64,000 bases of DNA, from assembly GCA_035772405.1 (NCBI GenBank), contig JAYKKM010000428.1, positions 1,773,001 to 1,837,000 of the forward strand, in the 5' to 3' direction. The notes beneath the pieces are model-generated. The model made no database searches. It was given only the letters and a program-made list of their open reading frames with translations, and was not told the origin of the DNA. Positions 1-10,699 of the stretch are shown here, piece by piece. The translations under genes and the position numbers were made by a program. This DNA comes from Chrysogorgia sp. JL179-B06. Taxonomy: Eukaryota; Cnidaria; Anthozoa; Scleralcyonacea; Chrysogorgiidae. Within the stretch, counting starts at the first letter, position 1; each line of letters begins with the position of its first letter.

Positions 1-730
1 ATATATTTCACTTTCTTTGATATGCAAATGTCTGGAATTTCGTCACACATGCATGACTTATCAGAGAATGTTAATATATATCTTTGTCTTCATGAAATTA
101 AATAACATGTGCGCGTGTTTCTCCCACAACACCAAACGTTTTGAGAATGAAAGTGATATACACAAACCTCTCCAGTAAGTCATTATGGATGTGTGATTAC
201 ATTTGCATATCAAACAAACTGAAATATTTCAAAAACAAAGCGAAGAAGCAAAAATCTTCAAAAGAAGTTACTTTATCATTTTAAAAGTTCTTCCAAATAA
301 GACAATAAAACTTTTTGACGTTATAGGCACTTTAAAGCCAGTGTATATGCAGTTGGAATTACTCTGTTATTTGAACGAACTCTTCAAACTATAAAGACTT
401 ATTTCCAAAGACAGAATGGGGAAGTCGAGCGACATACTTTAGCGGAACAAACGATTGGATATCCCTGCCAGAGATTTGAGAAAGCCCACACCAAAATTTA
501 AAAGGAAATCGAATAAGTTTTTATATAATCAGTTTTTATAGAACATTATTTTTATTTTTTATCTCGTGTCATTTAGTGTAGTTTGATTTTATTATTTTTT
601 TATAAAGGACCCTCCTGAAAATGAATGGGCCAGAGAAATATTTGGCTTCTCAGTAGAATTGTACGAAATATTTTTTCCAGAAACACCGGGCAGTTATATA
701 ATACAAACATGTAAAGGCTGGGCTTGGTTA
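1..730. other. Intron of adenylyl cyclase gene, no gene seen
   Basis: This stretch lies 3' of the last adenylyl cyclase exon visible in the window (minus strand), so it is intron. It is AT-rich. I see no exon with splice sites and no recognisable mobile element in it. The 63-codon open frame at 203-394 is typical of chance in such DNA. Confidence 0.6.
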
Positions 731-732
731 TA

Positions 733-1612
733 GTCTCCCTCGCAACCGCTCTTAGTGTCTTCACTATAAAATAGTGACGACACTAAGAGCGGACACTAAG
801 AGCGGACACTAAGAGCGGACAGTAAGAGCGGACACTAAGAGCGGACAGTAAGAGCGGACACTAAGAGCGGACACTAAGAGCGGACACGAAGAGCGGACAC
901 TAAGAGCGGACACTAAGAGCGGACACTAAGAGCGGACACTAAGAGCGGACACTAAGAGCGGACACTAAGAGCGGACACTAAGAGCGGACACTAAGAGCGG
1001 ACACTAAGAGCGGACACGAAGAGCGGACAATAAGAGCGGACACTAAGAGCAGACAGTAAGAGCAGACAGTAAGAGCGGACACTAAGAGCGGACACTAAGA
1101 GCGGACACTAAGAGCGGACACTAAGAGCAGACAGTAAGAGCAGACACTAAGAGCGGACACTAAGAGCGGACACTTAGAGCGGACACTTAGAGCGGACACT
1201 AAGAGCGGACAGTAAGAGCGGACACTAAGAGCGGACACTAAGAGCAGGCAGTAAGAGCAGACAGTAAGAGCGGACACTAAGAGCGGACAATAAGAGCGGA
1301 CACTAAGAGCGGACAGTAAGAGCGGACACTAAGAGCGGACACTAAGAGCGGACACTAAGAGAAGACACTAAGAGCAGGCAGTAAGAGCGGACACTAAGAG
1401 CGGACACTAAGAGCGGACACTAAGAGCAGACAGTAAGAGCGGACACTAAGAGCGGACACTAAGAGCGGACACTAAGATAGGACACTAAGAGCGGACACTA
1501 AGAGCGAACACTAAGAGCAGACTGTAAGAGCGGACACTAAGAGCGGACACTAAGAGCGGACACTAAGAGCGGACACTAAGAGCGGACACTAAGAGCAGCT
1601 GCGAGGGAGCCT
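733..1612. mobile_element. Foldback element carrying a minisatellite
   Basis: The 13-bp minisatellite is bracketed by an inverted repeat. The left end reads CTCCCTCGCAACCGCTCTTA and the right end is its approximate reverse complement (TAAGAGCAGCTGCGAGGGAG). This is the layout of a non-autonomous DNA transposon whose interior has become a tandem array. The direct repeat CTTGG lies near both ends, but the exact target duplication is not clear. No coding capacity is seen. Confidence 0.6.
777..1600. repeat. 13-bp minisatellite, about 60 copies
   Basis: The unit ACACTAAGAGCGG is repeated head to tail for over 800 bp with scattered point variants such as CAGTAAGAGCAGA. Frequent variants are shared between neighbouring units, as expected from local unit duplication. 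A 60-codon open frame on the minus strand here is a by-product of the repeat. Confidence 0.95.
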
Positions 1613-1660
1613 AGGACTTGGTCTGTAAAAGAGACTTTGGAAAATATTTAATGAACTTAC

Positions 1661-1788
1661 GTAATTGCATCAATCATATCCAATCCCATTTCAATACAGC
1701 AATGTGCGTGATCTGGTCGTGAATCAGGTAGTCCAGACACACAATAATAGCAATCACCTAGAATTTTAATCCTCATGCAGTGGTTTTC
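1661..1788 (-). CDS. Adenylyl cyclase (ADCY5/6 class) exon, C1a catalytic core
   Basis: This 128-nt internal exon encodes 42 codons plus 2 nt, beginning [20 protein letters not shown] and continuing with a DHAHCC motif. These are hallmark residues of the class III adenylyl cyclase C1a domain: the GDCYY strand carries the second catalytic metal-binding aspartate. The acceptor is TTTAG/GAAAAC and the donor GTAAGT. The entry phase (0) matches the upstream exon at 3437-3548. The gene continues left of the window, where the rest of C1, the second membrane cassette and C2 should lie. The product makes cAMP from ATP at the plasma membrane. Confidence 0.92.
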
Positions 1789-2256
1789 CTAAACAGAAGA
1801 ATTAAATTCAGAAAGATTATAATATACCAAAGAATATGATGTACCAAAGTAGGATTACTGCAGCTGTATGGCTGGGGATATTTGGTCACACCAGTGTGTT
1901 CCAAGACCTCTTTCTGATGGACGTTTCACAACAATCCCGGATTCTGCTGAATACTAAAATCAAAATCTAACGTAGTGGCAGTCCTAATTAGCATACTGCA
2001 ACTCTAACCTACACTTTTTACAAGTCTTTTGGATGTGTATAATAAGCAAATTTTAAAAAGTAATCTTGGAGTTTAAAAACGTTTGAAGGAAAAATGGCTT
2101 CAAGTCCTAAATTTTCCAGTTCTTTAAACTAGGATCGTTTAAAGGTGCTATTACATGTCTCGCGATGACTAAATCTGCTACGTTGTAGTTGCATGAAAGG
2201 GGAAAACATGAAACTTGACGTGCAAAGTTTCGCCATCTTTGTGTTTGTGACAAGGT

Positions 2257-2292
2257 CCTGTACGCATGCGTACCTGTACGCATGCGTACCGG
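2257..2292. repeat. Tandem 14-bp perfect palindrome
   Basis: GTACGCATGCGTAC occurs twice in 30 bp, separated by CT. Each copy is a perfect palindrome. It lies in an adenylyl cyclase intron beside a short foldback (2340-2405). Confidence 0.85.
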
Positions 2293-2339
2293 GTCGCGAA
2301 AGAGGAAAATTGCGAGACCAGTGGGGGGTGAAAAAAGTT

Positions 2340-2405
2340 GCTGCAATCATTGCAGAAAGTACAACTCGATTCTACTTTATGAAACGATTGCAGCAATTTG
2401 TATCG
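2340..2405. repeat. Short foldback with TTGCTGCAATC ends
   Basis: TTGCTGCAATC on the left is matched by GATTGCAGCAA on the right with partial complementarity between, as in a small MITE. No target duplication could be assigned. Confidence 0.5.
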
Positions 2406-2754
2406 CAGCAATTTTTGCCGTTGAAAGGTATGTTACACTTTACAATGGTTCATGTAACGCCATTGCAAGACAACTTGCTCAAAACATTACACAGTGTATG
2501 TGGTGCGAAAACTAAATGCATAGACAGTGAAATAAAGTTATTCATAAGTTATTTATTCAATCATAACAAAAGATAAACGATATACAGTATACAGTATATT
2601 TATTATATAGCTTGCTTCACAAAATGAGGCACGCTGACTGGCTGCCTGCCTCTCTCGGCAAAAAGTGGAGACAAACATGGAGATGATTTTGTACATAGTT
2701 TCAGTCCCCTACGCGGTCTTGTACGTCAGTTTCAGTCTCCCACGCAACTTTTCT

Positions 2755-2925
2755 ATTTTTCTCAACTATGAGTCGATCGGGGAAGGCTAAAAGGGATGAC
2801 TCAAAAGGACCTTTCTGTTTTTTTCTGTTTTTTATTTTTCTTTAGGTTATGGATAGCTACGGTTAAGGCTAGGTTTAAGGTTAGGATCAAGGTTAGGATC
2901 TTTGTTGTTTTGGGATCCGGTTACA
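2755..2925. repeat. Dispersed repeat with degenerate telomere-like motifs
   Basis: GGTTA/GGTTAGGATCAAGG-type motifs are flanked by a block containing AAAGGGATGACTCAAAAGGA. The same combination recurs in inverted arrangement at about 50100-50270 and, more diverged, at 53200-53360. It therefore looks like a dispersed element that contains degenerate TTAGGG-like units rather than a true telomere scar. Confidence 0.55.
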
Positions 2926-3044
2926 ATCCAACGTACTAACTATGAGCCGGTTGGTGGGGGTAATGTATTTGCTAGTCGTTAGGGCAATGTATGTGCTCTT
3001 GCATATATGGAATACGTACGATAAGTACCTATCACAGTATCGTC

Positions 3045-3142
3045 TTGATTTTCGCGCGTGGTATTTGATTTTCGCGCGTGGTATTTGATTTTCGCGCGTG
3101 GTATTTGGTTTTCGCGCTGGTATTTGGTTTCGCGCGTGGTAT
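3045..3142. repeat. 20-bp tandem repeat, five units
   Basis: Five near-identical units of GATTTTCGCGCGTGGTATTT stand in tandem. The last two have single-base changes or deletions. The GC-rich core stands out from the AT-rich intron. Confidence 0.85.
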
Positions 3143-3436
3143 TGAGCTCGAATTCCCCATCCACAGCGAAGGTACTCACTAAAATATTGCCCTCCACAGC
3201 GAGGTAGTATTCGAGCTAGCGTGGTATTCGAGCTTAAATACCACGAAGTGGTGGGTAATTCTATGATAAATTGACTGGTCGTGTTAAAAACCTAGCTCCC
3301 TGATTGGACAATTTACAGTTAAGGTATAATATTGTGAGATATTATGTTCGCATGCATGTAATACCGGTATAAGTTCGATTGCTTGCACGCGTATGTAGCA
3401 GCCTTCAATACAATTTTAAAATAATAGTATTCATAC

Positions 3437-3548
3437 CAAAGCTAGTTGATCAAATCTTGCATACAGTTGATTTAAGGTTTGGATTAGCTCCTGTGCAGTA
3501 CACTGTGAAGATAGCTGAGTGAAGCCTTCAATGTCCCCAAAGAGGATG
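3437..3548 (-). CDS. Adenylyl cyclase (ADCY5/6 class) exon, C1a metal site
   Basis: This 112-nt exon completes a serine codon from the previous exon and then encodes [20 protein letters not shown] and the continuation to QLAL. The DIEGFT motif contains the first catalytic metal-binding aspartate of class III cyclases, and SQCTAQELI is diagnostic of membrane adenylyl cyclases. The acceptor is TTTTTTAG and the donor GTATGA. Phases agree with the exons at 4354-4478 and 1661-1788, so the reading frame is continuous across all three. Confidence 0.93.
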
Positions 3549-3684
3549 CTAAAAAATACATTCACTTATTTATAATTATTATTACTTATTTGTAGGGCGT
3601 GCAAGAACAGGCGGGCGAGGGGTTATTGCGTATACGTATTTCTAGTTTATTACTTATCTATTATTACGCACTAAAGGCAAAGTG

Positions 3685-4035
3685 TTTGCGGCATGTGCAT
3701 GACTGTCGGGAGTGTTGTCCTACATGTATATGGTAGCGAGACCTGGGCAGTAAAAGAAGAGGACTTAGTAAGAAAAGCGAAATGACAGATGATGGTACGG
3801 AGGAAGTCTTCGGAGGAGTCGAGAGATCGTCTAAGTTTAGAAAGTCTAAGATCATGTGTACAAAGAGGTAGACTGAGCTATGACAATTGGGTGAAGAGGT
3901 CTAGGGAGATTGTTGTGGAAGGTAAAGGAGAGAGAGACCATGGATTGGACGATACTGGATGAGGTTATGTGTGGTGATCTCAAAGGCGCTATGGGAATAC
4001 AATGTGATATAGCTAATAGGACAGAATAAAGTGGA
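3685..4035 (+). pseudogene. RTE/BovB-like reverse transcriptase C-terminal fragment
   Basis: Translation in shifting frames gives pieces such as GSETWAVKEEDL, CVQRGRLSYDNWVK and REIVVEGKG. These resemble the C-terminal tail of RTE-type non-LTR retrotransposon polyproteins. Stops and frameshifts interrupt it, so it is a decayed fragment inside an adenylyl cyclase intron. The family assignment is from memory of the motif pattern. Confidence 0.6.
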
Positions 4036-4105
4036 ATAGTGCAACTCATGGAAAAACAAACGTTGTATATAATGTATACGATGATTAAACACTTATTGAC
4101 TGAGC

Positions 4106-4262
4106 TGGAGATCTTTACGGCAAAATTATCCTGCTCACTGTCTTTTAGTACAGACCGAGCGACGAACGAGCGAGGTCTAGTGTGCCAAGAAACCAAGGGC
4201 ACGACATTTTGCCATAAAGACCGACCAAACGAGGTTAATAAGGTTTTTATTATCATATACAT
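4106..4262. repeat. Dispersed repeat, second copy near 61.4 kb
   Basis: A block containing ACAGACCGAGCGACGAACGA and GGGCACGA..TTTTGCC is repeated with divergence at 61360-61510. It has no coding potential and is probably a non-autonomous element. The family is not recognised. Confidence 0.6.
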
Positions 4263-4353
4263 TATAACATTTGTTTATCCGGCACTGAAGACCCTGGGTA
4301 CGAGGTAGGCACCTAGAAAGGTTTTAAAGGGTTTTTAAAGTTATAAACAATAC

Positions 4354-4478
4354 CTGACATTGTTGTGTTGTTGAATATAGATCTTTCGAAATTGACCTTC
4401 CTGATGCTTGCCTGACTCAATGTCTGCTTTCATCTCTGTTGCAACATGTCGAGGTAATACTGACAACAACAAACGTTC
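4354..4478 (-). CDS. Adenylyl cyclase (ADCY5/6 class) exon before C1a
   Basis: This 125-nt exon encodes [20 protein letters not shown] followed by a segment ending in [12 protein letters not shown]. The LLSVLP..VA.EM helix precedes the C1 catalytic domain in all membrane adenylyl cyclases, and the KIYIQ.H.NV strand enters it. The acceptor is TTGGTAAAG and the donor GTATTG. It starts in phase 0, after the exon ending NLNQ, and ends with two bases of a serine codon completed in the next exon. Confidence 0.92.
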
Positions 4479-4524
4479 CTTTACCAAAAGAAAGCATGTT
4501 TATTCAGAAATACATTTTAATGAC

Positions 4525-4875
4525 CAGGGGCCGCGGAGCCGCGGATTGCCCCCCCCCCACATTTTTCCTGATATTCATTTTCTTAAATTAGATATAAGAG
4601 TGCTTCTTTATATTACTCAAAAAGAAAATGTAGATCTAAAAAGTTTGAAATGCGTACTAACTTTGCCGCAAACAACTGATTTAGTAAATCAAATAGCACA
4701 CAATGCCTTAAACTTTGTGCAACGCACGTGCTCAATGTTAACTCTTTTGGACCTATGTGACATTCAACATATTTTTCTGCACTCACCCAATCTTCGCCAC
4801 TTGAAATTGCCCCCCCCCCCCCGCACACACACACACACACACACTCACACTCTAAAAAGTGCTCCGCGGCCCCTG
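4525..4875. mobile_element. Short DNA transposon with CAGGGGCCGCGGAGC ends
   Basis: The terminal inverted repeats CAGGGGCCGCGGAGC and GCTCCGCGGCCCCTG bound a 351-bp element, directly flanked on both sides by ATGAC. The interior contains C-runs and a short (CA)n tract. The 5-bp duplication could fit a hAT5-like or other family. There is no transposase. Confidence 0.7.
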
Positions 4876-4951
4876 ATGACTACGGTATACTGTACAACAC
4901 AAGGGTGAATTCATGAATATCTGGGATATATATATAATGCAATATAATAGT

Positions 4952-5620
4952 CAGTAGCGGATTAACCAGTGGGCACCGCGCTCTTGGAAGAAAAGAAAAA
5001 GAAAAGAAATAAAGGAAAGTTTTACTAGGCCATTATATGGCCATATATGATGCTATGAAGACATGTGCACAAATTACTCGTTAAAAGTTGTATGTATGTA
5101 AAAATCTTCATTTTTTTTAAATATTATGTTTGAGATTAGAGGCGTGGCCCCGCTCTTCTAAGTACCACAGGGCCCGAGCTTCTGCAGAACATTGGCTTGT
5201 CGTCATTGAAATCGCGTAAACATAACGTTTACAAGGCGTCTGCAGAATGAGACGCCAATGCTTTGCATGTTCCTGCATATACATTTTGTTCATGACTTCA
5301 TGTTGTCTATTTTTAGCTGTATTAACTTTTAACTTTTTCTTGTATATACTGTAATATATAATGAAAGATTTTGTTCATAAACACGCAGATAGGTGAGACC
5401 AAATTATTGACATATATTTCCCTTTTTGTAAAACACAGCCAACTAATCGTTTGGGGGACATAAGGAAGAATTTTTAATCTTTTGTATATATCTTTGAATT
5501 TTTTGAGTAAGGTTTTCACAACGACGTCGGGGGGGGGGGGGGGGGGGGGGGGAGGGGGGGGTCAAGGAGCCCCGTGCTGAAAATATGCCGCGGGCACCGC
5601 GCAACCCTAATCCGGCCCTG
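4952..5620. mobile_element. hAT-like non-autonomous element
   Basis: The element starts CAGTAGCGGATTAACC and ends CTAATCCGGCCCTG, an imperfect inverted repeat. The flanking octamers are ATAATAGT and GTAATAGT (7 of 8 match), fitting an 8-bp hAT target duplication. A G-run of about 30 bases lies near its right end. No transposase frame was found. Confidence 0.75.
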
Positions 5621-6099
5621 GTAATAGTATATTTGGAAAAATTTGATTAAACAAATCGTCGTTGAAAACAAATTTAACTGATGATTTCAAAAATATTTCC
5701 CCAGCAGGGTGTAACGTCAATCACAAACAGATACATTTAGAATGTAGCCAAAAGGTTATGATTACAAACTTGTGTAGGTACAAGCATTTAGAATAAGTAG
5801 CCATGGCTATATAGCACAAGTGGTCACAACTACGTACGAGAGATTCATCTGACCATTACAACTAGTACCTTTATGTACAATCAGTAACAATTTGCCCAAA
5901 TTGTCTAACCCAAATTGTCTGATGAGTGGTACAAATTAATGCAGGTTACAAACAACCTCGTACCCAGGGCATTTTGCCTCCACGGTGGAAGGTCGGCGAA
6001 AATGGCCCTGTGATCGGCTGGTCACATGACACCCAGAATTTCTGGGTGTTCCATTTCCTTTGTCTACTTTGTTGACCTGAATAATTGAGAAATGTTATG

Positions 6100-6712
6100 A
6101 GTACCATAATTGAGTGCCATCATTGAGTACCATCATTGAGTACCATCATTGAGTACCATCATTGAGTACCATCATCAAATATGAGTACCATCATTGAGTA
6201 CCATCATCAAATATGAGTACCATCATTGAGTACCATCATCAAATATGAGTACCATCATTGAGTACCATCATCAAATATGAGTACCAACTACTATCATTGA
6301 GTACCATCATCAAATATGAGTACCATCATTGAGTACCATCATCAAATATGAGTACCATCATTGAGTACTATCATCAAATATGAGTACCATCATTGAGTAC
6401 CATCATCAAATATGAGTACCATCATTGAGTACCATCATCAAACATGAGTACCAACTACCATCATTGAGTACCATCATCAAATATGAGTACCATCATTGAG
6501 TACCATCATCAAATATGAGTACCATCATTGAGTACCATCATCAAATATGAGTACCATCATTGAGTACCATCATCAAATATGAGTACCAACTACCATCATT
6601 GAGTACCATCATCAAATATGAGTACCATCATCAAATATGAGTACCATCATTGAGTACCATCATCAAATATGAGTACCATCATTGAGTACCATCATCAAAT
6701 ACGAGTACCATC
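6100..6712. repeat. 32-bp minisatellite, about 19 units
   Basis: GAGTACCATCATTGAGTACCATCATCAAATAT is repeated in tandem. A few units carry an added ACTACC/ACTATC segment, which itself recurs at a larger spacing, suggesting a higher-order unit. It ends directly at the border of the foldback element at 6721. Confidence 0.93.
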
Positions 6713-6720
6713 TTCTTTTA

Positions 6721-7397
6721 AGCCTAGTTTTCACTAGCGATATAAACATAACGACATACGCAAGCGTAGTTCGTACTTCATGGTCAATTTAACACTTTGT
6801 TCTTCCTAAGTACAAAGAGGTTAAAGGGACACTCCGGCCCAAATACAAATGTAGTTCATATGAAAGATCTTACTGACTTTAGATTATTTCCAAAGTTTCA
6901 GCATTCCTATCAATTTAGTTAAGAAGATGTGGCTAGTTGAAGTTGGAGAGTTTGTCCAATTTCGACGCCATTTTGTTTCTCAAATATGACGTCATGAGTG
7001 ACGTGATCTCGTATTATGCCTAAGAAGCTCCTCTACTTTCCTGCATGATGAACTAAATAGTTTATTTCGACTAATTTTCGTCCAAAGACCATTCACAATA
7101 ACTATCACTATGTGATCGCCATCAAAACAACTCCACTGACGATAAAGAATCACTCAATGACGTCATATTTTCAAAACCAATGTGGCGTCAAAATCCACAA
7201 ATTTTCAACTTCAACTAGCAATATCTTCTCAACTAAATTGATAGGAATGCTGAAACTTTGGAAATAAACTAAAGTCAGTAAGATCTTTCATATGAACTGC
7301 ATTTGTATTTGGGCCGGAGTGTCCCTTTAACCTACCATGAAGTGCTAACTGCGCTTGCGTATGTCGTTATGCTTATATCGCTAGTGAAAACTAGGCT
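6721..7397. mobile_element. Foldback DNA element with a nested second element
   Basis: The long inverted repeats begin AGCCTAGTTTTCACTAGCGA and enclose TATAAACATAACGACATACG-type sequence on both arms. No transposase is present. The centre is occupied by a separate TTAA-flanked element (6835-7326), so this outer element is the older insertion. Confidence 0.8.
6835..7326. mobile_element. TTAA-flanked MITE nested inside a foldback element
   Basis: The termini AGGGACACTCCGGCCCAAAT and their reverse complement are flanked on both sides by TTAA, the target duplication used by Kolobok and piggyBac transposons. The inverted repeat extends over 100 bp into the element with mismatches. It is non-coding and was evidently mobilised by a transposase encoded elsewhere. 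Confidence 0.82.
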
Positions 7398-7511
7398 AAG
7401 TCTTGATTGTTTGCATTGTTGTTTTTGTTAAGTATTATGTATTGTTATGAAGCTTTTAAATTAAATTAAATTAAATTAAAATAAATTAAATTAAAAATTA
7501 ATGAACTAACT

Positions 7512-7560
7512 TGACCTTGTAGCTCAGTCGGTAAAACGTCGGATCGCGGGTTTGAATCTC
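7512..7560 (+). repeat. tRNA-like remnant, probably SINE-derived
   Basis: TAGCTCAGTCGGTAAAACG resembles an A box with D-loop, and GCGGGTTTGAATCTC resembles a B box. The intervening anticodon arm is too short for a functional tRNA. It is best read as a decayed tRNA-derived SINE head. Confidence 0.45.
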
Positions 7561-7698
7561 TAATATCTAATTATTTTCCACCCAAGTTCGTTGTCCCACA
7601 TTCTTTATTTAAATATATATATATATATATATACGTGTAGGTTTTGGTCTACGGAATGCAAAGAGTGCTCAACAACATATAGTTAGAGCAAATAATAG

Positions 7699-7827
7699 AT
7701 TTTCGCTTACCTCAAAACTGGTCTGCTACAACTTGTTTCATCTGTAAAAGAATGAATGGTCACTGCCTGAAGATTCTTTTACAGATGAAACAAGTTGTAG
7801 CAGACCAGTTTTGAGGTAAGCGAAAAT
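7699..7827. repeat. Perfect 55-bp inverted repeat next to Penelope-like element
   Basis: Two 55-nt arms (7699-7753 and 7773-7827) are exact reverse complements with a 19-nt spacer. Both contain GATGAAACAAGTTGTAGCAG. The structure is flanked by (AT)n and directly precedes the reverse transcriptase fragment at 7848, so it may be the terminal repeat of that Penelope-like element. Confidence 0.85.
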
Positions 7828-7847
7828 ATATATATATATATATATCT

Positions 7848-8936
7848 TGGTTTAGATTTCGGGATGACACGTTTGTGCTTTGGCGTGGTACAGTGTTGCG
7901 GCTTAATGTATTTTTTAGTACCTTGAATTCATTTGATTCTTATTTACAATTTACAATGGATGTTGGGACTGGGTAGTTCTTTGCATTTTTTGGATCTTTC
8001 TATTTCCATATCTAATAATTGTTTGAAAACATCGGTGTATAGTAAGCCTACTGACCCACATATATATCTTAATGCAAATTCGTGTCATCCTGGTTCGCAA
8101 ATACGTGGTATTGCCAAGGGTGTAGCTTTGAGATTACGTAGGATATGTTCTAATGAGGATGATTTTAAGGTTAAGAGTAAGGAATATATTAGTTATTTAA
8201 TCGAGTGTGGTCATGATGAAACACATGTCAAAGAGAAGTTTAGGGAAGTTGCAGATAGGACTCGGGAAGATGCTCGAAAGAGTAGAAAGAAGGTTGAGGG
8301 TGGGTATTGTGTGTTTAGTGTCAAATATAATCCCAGAGCGCCTGATATTAAATTTTTTTTGAGAAACATCGATCTATTATTGATGGTGATACACGGGCTA
8401 AGTCTATTTTACCTGAAAAGGCGATTCGGTTTACGTATAAACGGAATGCTAATTTAAAAGAGCTTTTAGCACCTTCTCATAAATCCGTATAAAAACACAA
8501 TAATCAAGATGCGCTAGGCTGTTATAAGTGTTCAGCTAAGCGTTGTGATTGCTGTAATAACTTTCTTATTACCGGTAGCATTTTTCGTTCAGCCAATACT
8601 GGGAAAGTTTACAAGATCAGGAAATCCCTTTCATGTCGTTCGGCTAATGTGGTATATCTCGCAGAATGTGTGGCTTGTAGTTTGCAGGGGATAGGTTCTA
8701 CTGTCAATTTTAAGAGCCGACTTGCAAATTACAAATCGCACATAAAACATAAACGTAGAACTTGCAGTACTGTTAATCACTTTTTGGACTGTCATGGCGT
8801 TGATCATTCGGCATTAAAATTTATGTTGATTGATCAGAGGCATGACAGTCTTAGAGAATGCGAGAATTTTTGGATTGGTGCTTTGTTGACCAATCGGGGA
8901 GGTCTTAACTGCGATCATGATTTTGTACAACAATAG
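7848..8936 (+). pseudogene. Penelope-like element: RT C-terminal half plus GIY-YIG endonuclease, broken
   Basis: The first frame (about 7848-7970) reads DDTFVLWRGT, the catalytic DD region of Penelope-type reverse transcriptase. A shifted frame (to 8457) then has FLDLSISISNNCLKTSVYSK and SCHPGSQIRGIAKG, the conserved RT tail. A third frame (8649-8936) carries VVYLAECVAC, a GIY-YIG-like domain ending in an E..WIG segment. At least two frame changes are needed to read it through, so the copy is dead. It is 5'-truncated and lies in intron 1 of the adenylyl cyclase gene. Penelope-like elements move by reverse transcription with this fused endonuclease. Confidence 0.85.
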
Positions 8937-9149
8937 TTTTATTTATACTGTTTAGTACTATTGTTGGTATTTGTTCTATTAATTCACGCATAATTATTAG
9001 TTAGTTTAATTTATTCAAGATTATGTTTATATAAAGGAACTTTAGATTGTATTTCATTTTCTGACGAAGGCTGTCACATGCAGTCGAAAATTAATTTATT
9101 AAATTAGTTATAGTTGGTTTTGGGTCGTGGCCTTTTATATATATATATA

Positions 9150-9318
9150 TATATATATAAAAGTAGAGTGCTGCGTGACAGTGTTTTGAATATATAGCAA
9201 AGTGAAAAGGTGGTAAACTGCCAAGAATTTAGTGACGAGATACTGACGTTTCGAGCGGAGCCCTTCATCAGAGTAAGACGATACATCATCAGAGTAAGAG
9301 CCCTTCATCAGAGTATAG
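9150..9318 (-). mobile_element. Penelope-like terminal repeat with hammerhead-like core
   Basis: On the minus strand this has CTGATGA, a short GC stem, GAAACGTC and a further TCGTC, the order of conserved hammerhead ribozyme parts. It is followed by CCAAGAA/TTCTTGGCAG and GTTTACCACCTTTTCACTTT. The same block recurs at 20365-20460, 54623-54790 and 62811-62910. The short TCATCAGAGTAAGA part is locally duplicated here. Confidence 0.65.
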
Positions 9319-9372
9319 ACAATATATATATATATATAAAATACTGAAGCAGTTGACCTTTAGTTGAATTAC

Positions 9373-9522
9373 CTGATTTAGATTTGCCTTTTGACTTTTT
9401 AAGCGATTTTCTATACATTTTCTAGTTTCCAAGAAGGCTTTTCTCCGTGACAACTCAGTTGAATAGTGAGTGAAAACACCAGCCACATTTGCACAGGCAA
9501 ATATGAAAAAGTTGGCTGGAAG
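9373..9522 (-). CDS. Adenylyl cyclase (ADCY5/6 class) exon 2, end of first membrane cassette
   Basis: This 150-nt exon encodes exactly 50 codons: LPANFFIFACANVAGVFTHY, then STELSRRKAFLETRKCIENR and a basic segment ending NLNQ. The hydrophobic stretch ending in THY is the sixth transmembrane helix of the first cassette. The RR.AF.ETR.CI..R helix leads into the catalytic region and is strongly conserved in ADCY5 and ADCY6. The acceptor is ATTTCAG and the donor GTAATT, with phase 0 at both ends, joining exon 1 (ending QLYRM) to the exon starting ERLLLSVLP. Confidence 0.92.
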
Positions 9523-9759
9523 CTGAAATATAAAATATCAATAATTTAAACTAAACCCAGTAGATGTGTTACTGTATCAATTAAATATTGAGTTTCCCAC
9601 GATTGAAAAGGCACCCATCCAAATTAAATTTCGTTATGATTTGTACCATATAAACCACAGAAATTTCCAATATTAAAGTAACAAACACAGTTACAAAAAC
9701 AGTTACTGTTTATTGTCATCAATAGTTCATTGACAAGCAGTACTGCAAGCCAGGGAGGG

Positions 9760-9880
9760 ATACAGTTACTCTCTCCTCCGCAGAGGCTTAGAGGGGGCCT
9801 AGGGCAAGCGTGGCAAGGGCAAAGGAGGAGCGCGGTGCCTAGGGAAGAGATTGGACCTTTGCCCTTGCCACGCTTGTCCT
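9760..9880. repeat. GC-rich local hairpin
   Basis: GGGCAAGCGTGGCAAGGGCA (left) is matched by TGCCCTTGCCACGCTTGTCC (right), forming a long imperfect hairpin within intron 1 of the cyclase gene. The 101-codon open frame across it has no recognisable domain. Confidence 0.6.
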
Positions 9881-10699
9881 ACGATATTCCTCTCACGTCC
9901 AATAATTTCCCAAGGGTTTCCTCTTGCTCTTCCTCAAAAGTCCATTTTGTTATTAATTTAAACTGCAATCGCCCACTGCCTTGTGGGTTTGATTTGGGAA
10001 AGGGAACACACCCGAAGAAGAAAGCTGGAGCATAGCATAGTTAAGCCACGAGTAGCTTATCCTCAGCAGCTTAAAAAGGTTTTAAGAGACTCAACTACAA
10101 TCGTCTAATTCCGCTACTTCCCGACGTGAAGGAAGGGGGGGGGGGGGGGGGGGGGGGTTGCAATCCATAGATCGGTGGCGTCAGCATCAAGGTCTTTTAT
10201 GATGGTGTATTCAAGTAACCTTATAGGATCTTCTTGAAAACTATGAAAATATTTCTCAGTTTTTCATGTGTTTCATCAAATTTTCTGAAAAATTATTTTG
10301 TCAAATTTATTTAAAATCTGTCACAAAGTGTACTGATATGTCAAGGTGTTTGATAAACAGTGAACTTCAGAGAGAATATTTTTAAAAATGTCAAGCGATT
10401 CAGCAACTATACATGGCTTGCAAACACCTAACCCTAATTCTTCACCCTAAATCCTAACCCTAACCCGCAGAGCCGGCTCGCAGGTTAACAAACACCTTGA
10501 CGTCACACCAACTAGCCTGCGAAACAGGCGCTTTTTCGTTTCTTATTATTTTTTCTTATCATTTTTTTTTTCGAGCGGGTTTCCAACTGTTATTTAGCCA
10601 CCCATGGAAGTGACCACTTTTTGGCTGAAATATTCATTCTTTTATAGCCCATTTCAGTGGCATAATAAAATTTTAAAGAATTTTTCTGTTCAATGTTCT

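Noticed and set aside
2107..2576. Overlapping frames of 70-127 codons on both strands near 2.1-2.6 kb
   Set aside because: They overlap a foldback and palindromes in an intron and share no domain or splice sites.
6100..6712. Possible CRISPR-like array
   Set aside because: Units are contiguous tandem repeats without unique spacers, in an animal intron.
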